A stretch of 24,926 nt of DNA, from the NCBI GenBank assembly GCA_964555675.1, contig CAZKTU010000081.1:1-24926 (forward strand), given 5' to 3'. This document shows, piece after piece, positions 1 to 7,371 of this stretch. This DNA comes from CAIWXH01 sp964555675. Lineage in GTDB: Bacteria > Chloroflexota > Chloroflexia > Chloroflexales > Chloroflexaceae. Under the pieces are notes generated by a model. It was not told the DNA's origin, did not search any database, and saw only the letters and a program-made list of their open reading frames with translations. Each line of letters starts with the position of its first letter. Within the stretch, counting starts at the first letter, position 1. Made by a program: the position numbers and the translations under genes.

Positions 1-1419
1 CCGGCAGATGCGCGCCACCGCCGCGGGCGGGGCCGTCTCGGGGCGGAAGGCGGGCTGGCCGGCGCGGGCCCGCTGTACGAACAGGCGCGCCGCCGCCGAG
101 GCGTCGAGGGCCGCGGGGTCGGGCTCATCAGGGGGCAGCTCGAGGCCGGCTAGCTCGAGCACCCACTCGGCCTGCAGGCCCAGCCGCTGACGCGAAGTGG
201 CGATGATCTGCAGGCGCGGCGTGGCGGCGAGCAGCGCCATCACGGCGTCGGCCAGGCCGGGCAGATGCTCGGCGTTGTCGAGGACCAGCAGCAGCTCGCG
301 CTCGGCGAGGAAGGCGCTGAGCTGGGCCAGGGGGCTGGCCTGCCCGCGGAAGCTGAAGCGCAGGGCCGAGGCGATGGCGGCGGGCGCCTCGTCGGCCGAG
401 TCGAGCCCGGCGAGGGCCACGAAGACGGCCCCGTCGGCCAGGGCCGGGGCCCGCTCGGCGGCGGCCATCAGGGCCAGCCGGGTCTTGCCCGCCCCGCCGG
501 GGCCGACGATGCTGAGCAGCCGGCAGCCGCTGTCGCGCAGGCGCTCGGCGGCCTCGGCCAGCTCGCGCTCGCGCCCGACGAACGAGGTGGCCATGAAGGG
601 CGCCCCCCGCAGCTCGGCGCGCCTGAGGCTGTGCGCGGCCGGCCGGGGCGCCGGGACGAGGGCGCCCTGCCAGATCGAGCGGTAGAGCTCGGTGGTGCGC
701 GGCGCAGGCGAGGCCCCGAGCTCGAACTCGAGGGTGCGGCAGAGCTCCTCGTAGTGGGCCAGGGCGGCGGCCCGCTGGCCGCTGAGGGCGTAGAGCTGCA
801 GCAGCAGGTAGTGGGCCTCCTCGTGGAGCGGATCGAGGCGCAGCAGTGCCTGGGCGTGATCGATCCCCGCGGCATAGTCGGCGCCGGCCAGGGCCGTGGC
901 CACCAGCATGTGACGGGCGCGGGCCGCGAGCGCCCGCAGACGCTCTTGCTCGCCGCGCACCCAGGCCTCGAAGCCGGCCCCATCGCGCAGGCTGAAGCCG
1001 AACAGGAAGTCGCCCCTGTAGCGCTCGACGGCCCCCGCGAGGCTACGGGCCTGGTCTGGCGCGAGGGTCGCGCCGCGGGCGCCGCCCAGGGCCTGCTCGA
1101 CGGCCCGGGCGAGCTCGGCCGCGTCGACCCGCAATGGGCCGGCCGGGCGCAGCGCCACGCTGTTGCGGTCCACCTCGAGATAGGGGCCCAGGGCCTGGCG
1201 CAGGCTGGTGAGCAGCACGCTGAGATTGCCGCGGGCCCGGGCCGCGGGCAAATCGTCCCAGAGTAGATCGCCCAGCACATCGCGCGACTGGGGGCCCCCG
1301 GCGCAGGCCAGGTAGACGAGCAGGGCCTCGGCCTTGCGCGAGGCGAGCCCGGCCAGGGGCGCCCCGTCGCGGGTGATCTGCAGGCCGCCCAGGGTTGTAA
1401 TCGCGAGACCGTCGGACAT
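1..1419 (-). CDS. AfsR/SARP-like transcriptional regulator (BTAD + NB-ARC), 3' part beyond the window
   Basis: The reading frame starts at ATG 1419 and stays open for 473 codons to the window edge, so the C-terminus is missing. Residues about 1-95 look like the winged-helix DNA-binding domain of SARP regulators. Residues about 100-240 are a BTAD-type all-helical domain. Residues about 275 onward are an NB-ARC/STAND ATPase with Walker A GPGGAGKT (306-313, Lys312) and Walker B LLLVLDN (Asp381). The last visible residues, AVARICR, fit the conserved ARC stretch after the ATPase. The family normally continues with a winged helix and TPR repeats, which would lie to the left. Proteins of this type bind heptameric direct repeats upstream of their targets when nucleotide and ligand signals allow; two such heptamers lie in the adjacent divergent intergenic region, so it may regulate itself and the secreted-protein gene. 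The ligand is unknown. Confidence 0.88.
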   Translation of the reverse strand, partial: MSDGLAITTLGGLQITRDGAPLAGLASRKAEALLVYLACAGGPQSRDVLGDLLWDDLPAARARGNLSVLLTSLRQALGPYLEVDRNSVALRPAGPLRVDAAELARAVEQALGGARGATLAPDQARSLAGAVERYRGDFLFGFSLRDGAGFEAWVRGEQERLRALAARARHMLVATALAGADYAAGIDHAQALLRLDPLHEEAHYLLLQLYALSGQRAAALAHYEELCRTLEFELGASPAPRTTELYRSIWQGALVPAPRPAAHSLRRAELRGAPFMATSFVGRERELAEAAERLRDSGCRLLSIVGPGGAGKTRLALMAAAERAPALADGAVFVALAGLDSADEAPAAIASALRFSFRGQASPLAQLSAFLAERELLLVLDNAEHLPGLADAVMALLAATPRLQIIATSRQRLGLQAEWVLELAGLELPPDEPDPAALDASAAARLFVQRARAGQPAFRPETAPPAAVARICR

Positions 1420-1479
1420 GGTCGCTCCAGAAACATCCAGTAGGCTATTTTACCGAAAACCAACCACCGGCGGAAGCCT

Positions 1480-1497
1480 TCTGAAGAGTCTCTGAAG
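1480..1497. promoter_or_regulatory. Candidate SARP operator: two TCTGAAG heptamers 11 bp apart
   Basis: In the 160-bp divergent intergenic region the heptamer TCTGAAG occurs at 1480-1486 and exactly again at 1491-1497, start-to-start spacing 11 bp (one helical turn). A weaker, CTTC-type third unit may lie at 1470-1476 on the other strand. A -10-like TATTGT sits at 1508-1513, about 10 bp beyond the second heptamer, facing the plus-strand gene. On the minus strand a -10-like TAAAAT lies at 1452-1447 and faces the regulator gene. SARP proteins are known to bind direct heptamers at 11-bp spacing just upstream of -10. That the adjacent BTAD protein binds here is inference. Confidence 0.5.
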
Positions 1498-1579
1498 GGT
1501 TGCTCGCTATTGTGGCTCTTGCCGGCACCAAAGGCCGGCGTCAACGCCAGTCGCCACAGCCAGCCATAGGAGAGCAACC

Positions 1580-4500
1580 GTGACCAGACGCTTCGCACCG
1601 CTCATGCTGATCATCGCGCTCCTCGTCTGCGAGCTCGGGGCCGCGCGGCCCGCCGCCGCCCAGGTCGGGGCGAGCCCGCCCGCCGCCCCCCGGAGCGCCC
1701 CCGCCGCCATCGCTCCCCAGGCCAGCATCCCCTGCGACACGTCGCCGTTCGGGCGAGTGCTGGTCATCGGGGGCGAGCGCGAGATCTTTGCCAGCTACAG
1801 GGGCGCGACCGGCAGCGCCCAGGCCGGCCGCGCCCTCTTCGACCGCCTCGACCTGAGCGGCCCCACGACCCTCGGGCGCAGCTTCGCCTCCACAGGCGCC
1901 GACGCCGCCCTCCAGAACCTCCCGGCGCCCGCCGCGGCCACTGTCGCCGACGTGGATGGCGACGGGGCCCTCGAGCTGGTGCAGATCTTCAACGATAGCG
2001 CCGGCACTCTTCGCAGTGCGACCCACTTCCGCGACGGCACGACTCTGGTCCGCAGCTTCCCCCTGGTCGGCCACACCGAGATCCAGGCCGCCACCCTCAG
2101 CCGGGGCAACAACAGCAACGACCGGGTGGTCGTCGCCTCGCGCAGCGCCGTGGGCAGCCTGAGCGTGAACATCCTCGAGGTGGTGGGCGAGACGATCGGC
2201 AATATCTACCGCTCGACGGTCGAGGGCCGCCAGAACGCCAGCGAGCTGCGTCTGGCCGTGGGCGACCTCGACAACGACGGCAGCCGCGACGACATCGGCG
2301 TGGCCTTCCGCGAGGGCAACAGCGGGGCCACCCAGCTGCTGGTCGTCACCACCGCCAACCTCCCCAACCCCGAGGGCGCCGGCGGCGACTTCCGCCTGAA
2401 CATGCGCGAGGTCGGCTTCAAGCGCATCGAGGTCGGCCAGCCGATGAGCCTCGCCCTGGCCGCCGGCGACCTGAACGGTGACTACCGCGACGAGCTGATC
2501 TACGCCCAGGAGCAGCAGAGCTTCGACTCGCCCGGCGTGAGCACCGGCATCGCCACGCGCGCCTTCAGCCTGGCCAAAGACGGCTCGCAGCTCGTCCCCT
2601 ACCTGACCCGCGACGAGTCGCGCCAGACGGCCCACCTGACCCTGGCCGCGGGCGACACCGACCGCGATGGCCGCGACGAACTGGTGCGAGCCTACCTCCA
2701 GTTCGGCGCCACCACGGGGCTGGTCGTCGAGAGCTTCGACGCCGAGCAGGGGTCGGCGGTCGCGCTGCGCAACAGCTACGCCGAGGCGAGCGGCCCGCGC
2801 GCGAGCTTCAGCGCCCTGGCGGTCGACATCGGCGACATGAACAAGAATGGCTACGAGGATATCGTCGTCGGTGTGCGCGACGCCGACAACCAGCTCAACA
2901 TCCTGCGCCTCGAAGACTCCGAGCTGCCCCTGGGCGGGCTGACGCCCGGCGGCGAGCTGCGCGACGGCGCCGACGGGCGCGCCGGCCACAGCGGCCTGCT
3001 GGTGCGCGTGGGCGACTATGACAACGACTCGATCAAGGCCCACTACGAGGCCGCCTCGGGCAGCGCCCTGGTCTGCCAGCGCGTGGTCGAGCCCCAGCTG
3101 AGCGCCGCGGTCTTCGCGCCACCCCACTGGAAGGCGATCCAGGGCGACCAGGATCAGCTCGGCGTGATCGGCGAGTCGGCCACCGAGACCAAGAGCACCG
3201 AGAGCTCGGTCAGCACCTCGCAGTCCCACAGCGTCTCGGGCTATATCGGCTTCGAGATCGACGCCGAGGTGGCCGAGTTCAGCGCGAAGGTGACCGCTGG
3301 CTACGAGCGGGCCGCCACGACCACGCGCACCAACGGCAGCTCGGCCAGCGACACCCTCAGCACGGCCCGCTCGAATGTCGAGGGCGATTTCGTCCTGGTC
3401 GAGAACGCCAGCTACAACTGCTACAGCTACCAGGTGCGCCAGGGCGGCGCGGCCCTCGACGGCCAGATGCGCTTCTGCGACTACCAGGGTCGCACCGTCG
3501 AGAGCCCCTCACTGGACGCCTGGGACATCACCCGCGGGCAGCCGAACAGCCCCGACTCGCGCCAGTGGGCGCCCGTGGCCCGCGACTGGGCCAACCTCAC
3601 CCTCTTCGTGCGCACCCCGCCCGTGCAGTCGAGCACCGCCGCGGGCGGCGAGGCCGCGCGGGCCAGCGACGGCCAGCTGAGCCCCCTGCCCGCCGACACG
3701 GCGGTGACGCGCACCAACAACGAGAACGCGCCCTGGTGGCAGATCGACCTCGACGAGGCCCAGCCGATCAGCAAGGTGCGCGTCTGGAACCGCAGCAATA
3801 GCGCGTGCGGCGCCCTCGGCTGCCCCGCGCCCCTGGCCGACTACCACGTCTTCGTCGCCACCGTCGACCCGCGCACAATCTCGAACGACCCGAACGTACT
3901 GAAGGCCGACCCGCGGGTGAAGAGCTTCTTCTTCAGCGGCAACGCCGCCGACATCGCCACCACCCTCACCCTCGGCGCCGACCTCGAGCCGGTGACGGGT
4001 CGCTTCGTCCGCATCCAGCTGGCCGGCGCGGGCGTGCTCTCGCTGGCCGAGGTGCAGGTCTTCGGGACCAACCACGTCGAGCCCCACCGCTACCCGCTCG
4101 CGATCAGCGACCCGACTCCGAACGACGGCTTCTTCACGGTGAAGCTGTTCGACCCGCGCAGCCAGACGGTGGTCGAGCGGCAGACGCGCGGCAACCTGGT
4201 CTGGGACGGCACCAGCACGGGCCGCAACGTGCTCGCCAACGCCCGCGTGGGCAGCGGCGGCTCGCAGACCTCCTGGTCGATCGCCAAGGATCTGACCACC
4301 AGCAGCGCCGACGCCGTCTCGATCGAAAATAGCTACCGCGTGGGCGTGGAGTTCGACTTCGCGGGCGGGGTCGTCTCGAAGGTCACGGCCGGCCTCGGCT
4401 ACGAGTTCAGCACCGGCGTGGGCGAAGAGACGGTGCGTACGCTCGAGGTGGGCACCGGCTTCGAGGTGGGCGGCACCGTGACCGGCTTCCCGACCAGGGT

Positions 4501-5092
4501 CAACGGGAAACCGGTGCTCTGGCCCAACCAGTGCGCCTACGGTCTCCAGCCCTACTACTACGAGGTGAGCGAGGTCTCGAGCGCCGGCTACGCCCATCGG
4601 TACCTGGTGCTGGACTATGTGGTGCCCGAGCTCAGCCTCGAGCGCTCGGCCAACATGGCCGCCTGCCAGGTCGCCCGCGACGGGGGCCCGACCTTCGAGA
4701 GCAACTATACGGCGGGCGGGCCCGGCAGTATGTTCGTCCTGACCGCCCAGGGCTTCACGGCGGGTGCGACGGCCGGCATCGAGCTGAAAGGCCCGGGCGA
4801 GGCGAGCTTCCGCGAGATTGCCAGCCTCAAGCTTAACGGCGACGGCGCCCTGGTCTTCGCCCTGCTGATGCCCGCCAACGCGCAGCCCGGCGACTACCAG
4901 GTGCGCATCAGCGGCGGCCCGGGCGCGGCCGGCGCCGGCCTCCCCAGCTTGGCCCAGGCCACCAACCTGCGCGAGTTGACCCTGCGCGTCGAACGCACGG
5001 CCGCGGTGCGCGACGGCGAGGCCCCCGGCGCGCCGATCGTCGAGGCGCCGGCCAGCCGCTACAGCATCTGGCTGCCCGCCGTCAGCCGCTAG
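1580..5092 (+). CDS. Secreted multidomain FG-GAP / F5/8 type C protein with Ser/Thr-rich beta segments
   Basis: This is an 1170-residue protein starting at GTG 1580, with TAGGAGAG about 6 bases upstream. Residues 1-28 form a signal peptide (MTRR, hydrophobic core, cut near AAAQ). Residues about 120-490 carry repeated Asp-rich calcium-loop motifs of the FG-GAP/VCBS beta-propeller type: DVDGDG (124-129), DLDNDG (229-234), DLNGDY, DTDRDG (359-364), DMNKNG (419-424) and DYDNDS (479-484). Residues about 680-830 look like an F5/8 type C (discoidin) domain, with WWQIDL (719-724), VRVWNRS and RFVRIQL. Flanking it are two similar Ser/Thr-rich alternating-polarity stretches (about 535-625 and 895-1015), each followed by a Tyr/Cys-containing segment (YNCYSYQV; YGLQPYYYEV). 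The protein ends in IWLPAVSR. It is probably exported and binds glycans or surfaces; no catalytic site was seen. The divergent BTAD regulator may control it. Confidence 0.85.
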   Translation: MTRRFAPLMLIIALLVCELGAARPAAAQVGASPPAAPRSAPAAIAPQASIPCDTSPFGRVLVIGGEREIFASYRGATGSAQAGRALFDRLDLSGPTTLGRSFASTGADAALQNLPAPAAATVADVDGDGALELVQIFNDSAGTLRSATHFRDGTTLVRSFPLVGHTEIQAATLSRGNNSNDRVVVASRSAVGSLSVNILEVVGETIGNIYRSTVEGRQNASELRLAVGDLDNDGSRDDIGVAFREGNSGATQLLVVTTANLPNPEGAGGDFRLNMREVGFKRIEVGQPMSLALAAGDLNGDYRDELIYAQEQQSFDSPGVSTGIATRAFSLAKDGSQLVPYLTRDESRQTAHLTLAAGDTDRDGRDELVRAYLQFGATTGLVVESFDAEQGSAVALRNSYAEASGPRASFSALAVDIGDMNKNGYEDIVVGVRDADNQLNILRLEDSELPLGGLTPGGELRDGADGRAGHSGLLVRVGDYDNDSIKAHYEAASGSALVCQRVVEPQLSAAVFAPPHWKAIQGDQDQLGVIGESATETKSTESSVSTSQSHSVSGYIGFEIDAEVAEFSAKVTAGYERAATTTRTNGSSASDTLSTARSNVEGDFVLVENASYNCYSYQVRQGGAALDGQMRFCDYQGRTVESPSLDAWDITRGQPNSPDSRQWAPVARDWANLTLFVRTPPVQSSTAAGGEAARASDGQLSPLPADTAVTRTNNENAPWWQIDLDEAQPISKVRVWNRSNSACGALGCPAPLADYHVFVATVDPRTISNDPNVLKADPRVKSFFFSGNAADIATTLTLGADLEPVTGRFVRIQLAGAGVLSLAEVQVFGTNHVEPHRYPLAISDPTPNDGFFTVKLFDPRSQTVVERQTRGNLVWDGTSTGRNVLANARVGSGGSQTSWSIAKDLTTSSADAVSIENSYRVGVEFDFAGGVVSKVTAGLGYEFSTGVGEETVRTLEVGTGFEVGGTVTGFPTRVNGKPVLWPNQCAYGLQPYYYEVSEVSSAGYAHRYLVLDYVVPELSLERSANMAACQVARDGGPTFESNYTAGGPGSMFVLTAQGFTAGATAGIELKGPGEASFREIASLKLNGDGALVFALLMPANAQPGDYQVRISGGPGAAGAGLPSLAQATNLRELTLRVERTAAVRDGEAPGAPIVEAPASRYSIWLPAVSR

Positions 5093-5096
5093 AATC

Positions 5097-5139
5097 AAGA
5101 GGGTTTCAGGGAGGGCGAAGCTCTCCCTGAAACCCTCTT
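5097..5139. terminator. Strong bidirectional hairpin between convergent genes
   Basis: The arms at 5097-5113 and 5123-5139 are perfect reverse complements (17 bp, starting AAGAGGGTTTCAGG) around a 9-base loop. The hairpin begins 5 bases after the stop of the secreted-protein gene and ends 4 bases before the stop of the convergent metalloprotease gene, so it can end transcription from both sides. Only short T runs follow on either side. A related hairpin occurs at 21765-21801. Confidence 0.85.
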
Positions 5140-5142
5140 CGT

Positions 5143-7299
5143 CTATGCGCGTTCGCGCGGCGTCCAGTAGAGCCGGTACTGCTCGACCCGCAGCTGCTCG
5201 GGGGCCAGGCCCGGGTCGATCAGGCGGGGGGCCGTTTCGATATTCAGCGGCGCGGCCACGTACCAGGCCCCGGCCGGGCGGTACGAGAGGATCGGCTTCC
5301 AGATCCCGTCGTCGTCCAGCCGGTGGATGAGCGCCTCGCCGTCGTGCAGCTCGGCCTGGCGGTCATAGAAGAGGGCCAGGGTCGGCAGGTAGCGCGCCGG
5401 GATGGCCTGGTTGCTGCAGAGGGTGTAGGCGTAGCTGCGCGCCTCGGCCCCCGAGTCGAGTTTGCTCGGCGCACCGCCCGGCCAGCGGGTGGTCACCACG
5501 CGGACCTCGCCGTGAGCCTCGTTCCCGTCGGGGTACTCGCCCTGGTCGGCGAAGCTGATCATCAGGTTGCCCTCCGACGAGCCGGGCGTCATCGGGGTGC
5601 CGCCCACCGGCGACCCGGTCGGCGGGCCGCCGCCCTGCGAGTAGGTGGCGATGATGCAGCGCTCGCCCAGCTTCACGAACACGTGGCCGTCCAGAGCCAG
5701 CTTCTCGACGGTGGGCACACCCGGCTTGACCGCGACGCGCGGGCGCCCCGCGCCCCCCGACGACGCCACGGGGGCGACCACCTGGTCGAGCGGGTAGAGG
5801 TAGAGCTCGACCGCTTCTGCGCCGGCAGCGCCCGCGCCCGACCAGTGCAGACTCACCCGCAGCCTGGCGGCCCGATCCTCAAGAGCCTCCACCGGCTCGG
5901 GCTGCACGATCACCACAGGGAGCTCCTCGGGCGTCACGTCGCTCCAGCCCGCCCCCTCCAGCCGGCTGATGGGCGTGCGCCCATCGCGGTCGGGCTCGCC
6001 GACCGCGGCGATTTTGGCCCGCATGACTCGCTCGCGCCAGCCCAGATCGTTGCCGATCAGCAGCAGATCGTCGCCCACGGCGGCGCCCAGCAGCCGGAAG
6101 CCGTCGGCGCTGAAGGCGTCGAGGGTGCCCTGCCCGATGATGCTGCCGGGGATGCCCATGCCTTCGCCCTGCTTGAGCAGGTAAACCCAGCAGTGCTCGC
6201 GCCTGAGCTGCGGCGGCGTCGCGGCGAGCAGCAACTCGGCGGGGGCCGCCGGGGCGAGGCCGCCCGGCTTGTGCCGCATGACGTGGGGCAGCTCGCGCAG
6301 CGGCAGGGGCCCCTCGATCGGCTGGTGCTGCTCCTCGATGCGCGGGAAGCGCGGGATGCGCTTCTGGTGGCGCCCCACAAAGCCGTGGGCCAGGGTCTCC
6401 CACTCGTCGGCCTTGCGCTGGCTCCGGTTGTCGCCCCGCTTCGCCGTCAGCTCGCTGGTGCCCTCGAGGGTGGCCATGATCGACTCGACCGGCTGGCTGA
6501 TCGTGGGCACGGCCAGGCTGTGGCTGCTGCGCCGGGCCTCGTTGCGCCCCTGCGTTGCCTTCACATCGCCGGGAATATATACTTCATGGGTCTCGATATA
6601 GTCGTCGAGTAGCTCGAGCGCATAGTGGGCCCACTCGTGTACCAGCACCCTATAGCCCTCGGGCTCGTCCCAGGGCAGGCTGACCCCGCGGTTCTTCTGC
6701 CACAGGCCGCGCCCGACCCTGATCGGCATATACTTCAGGGGCTCGTGCAGGCCGCCCACCCAGCTGCGCGGCAGCAGCCGGTTCGAGGCGAACAGCTGGA
6801 TGTCCGCGCAGTCCAGCAGCTCTGGGCCGCCAAACACTACCTGGCCGAAGGTCATCCAGCCGTCGGTCACATCGTAGAGGAAGTCGGCCGCCCGCCGCAC
6901 CGCCCGCTCGAGCGTGGCGAGCTCCAGCTCGCTCGGCTGCCACTCGCAGGCGACGATCACATTGAAGAGGTAGAGGTGCGACTGAAAGAGCCGCCTGCCG
7001 GCGGGGTCGACCGGCACCTCAGAGTTCGGGCCCGCCTTGACGCTGTAGCAGCGGTAGGCCCAGTCCAGTTCACCGCTGAAGAAGGCGGTCAGGGCCGCGG
7101 CGGTCTCGTCGTGATGGAGCGGCTCGAGGGTGAAGGAGGGCACCCGCGCCAGATTGTCCAACTGGGCCTGGTTACGCCTCCCAAGCGCCAAGTCATGCGG
7201 CTCGGCCGCGTCGATCGTCGTCTGCACGAGCGTCACCTCAGCCGGCCGCGGCTGCACGTTCGTCGCCCCATTTGCTCCCCTGGGGTTGAAGACATACAT
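5143..7299 (-). CDS. Putative CLCA-like zinc metalloprotease, cytoplasmic
   Basis: This 718-residue protein starts at ATG 7299, with a GAGGAG-type ribosome site about 9 bases upstream. It carries HEWAH (221-225), with Asp232 eleven residues after the first His, followed by D-Y. This HExxHxxxxxxD(D/E)Y arrangement is the one in the protease domain of animal CLCA proteins, where the metal ligands are His, His and Asp. Further on, SIM (273-275) followed by a Ser-Glu-Leu and an RSQ...EWE stretch resembles the CLCA Met-turn region. The domain is preceded by about 200 residues with aromatic-rich strands. The C-terminal 300 residues are beta-rich and unrecognised. Unlike animal CLCA there is no signal peptide or membrane segment. 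It is divergent from the TPR-CHAT gene (72-bp gap). The substrate is unknown. The protease call rests on motifs; the CLCA link is inference. Confidence 0.75.
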   Translation of the reverse strand: MYVFNPRGANGATNVQPRPAEVTLVQTTIDAAEPHDLALGRRNQAQLDNLARVPSFTLEPLHHDETAAALTAFFSGELDWAYRCYSVKAGPNSEVPVDPAGRRLFQSHLYLFNVIVACEWQPSELELATLERAVRRAADFLYDVTDGWMTFGQVVFGGPELLDCADIQLFASNRLLPRSWVGGLHEPLKYMPIRVGRGLWQKNRGVSLPWDEPEGYRVLVHEWAHYALELLDDYIETHEVYIPGDVKATQGRNEARRSSHSLAVPTISQPVESIMATLEGTSELTAKRGDNRSQRKADEWETLAHGFVGRHQKRIPRFPRIEEQHQPIEGPLPLRELPHVMRHKPGGLAPAAPAELLLAATPPQLRREHCWVYLLKQGEGMGIPGSIIGQGTLDAFSADGFRLLGAAVGDDLLLIGNDLGWRERVMRAKIAAVGEPDRDGRTPISRLEGAGWSDVTPEELPVVIVQPEPVEALEDRAARLRVSLHWSGAGAAGAEAVELYLYPLDQVVAPVASSGGAGRPRVAVKPGVPTVEKLALDGHVFVKLGERCIIATYSQGGGPPTGSPVGGTPMTPGSSEGNLMISFADQGEYPDGNEAHGEVRVVTTRWPGGAPSKLDSGAEARSYAYTLCSNQAIPARYLPTLALFYDRQAELHDGEALIHRLDDDGIWKPILSYRPAGAWYVAAPLNIETAPRLIDPGLAPEQLRVEQYRLYWTPRERA

Positions 7300-7371
7300 T
7301 CCGTGTCACTCCTCAGCTACACTTGACTTCAGCGCCCTGGTGGCTCCAACCGCGGAGCCTAGGAGAGTCCC

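Noticed and set aside
265..1266. A 333-codon plus-strand open frame opposite the BTAD regulator
   Set aside because: It is low-complexity Gly/Ala/Arg-rich sequence typical of antisense frames in GC-rich DNA, while the minus strand shows clear wHTH, BTAD and Walker motifs.
1541..3229. A 562-codon minus-strand open frame, and a 529-codon one at 3509-5098
   Set aside because: Both lie opposite the FG-GAP protein gene, read as Val/Ala/Gly/Asp-rich mirror translations with no recognisable domain, and are artefacts of high GC at third positions.
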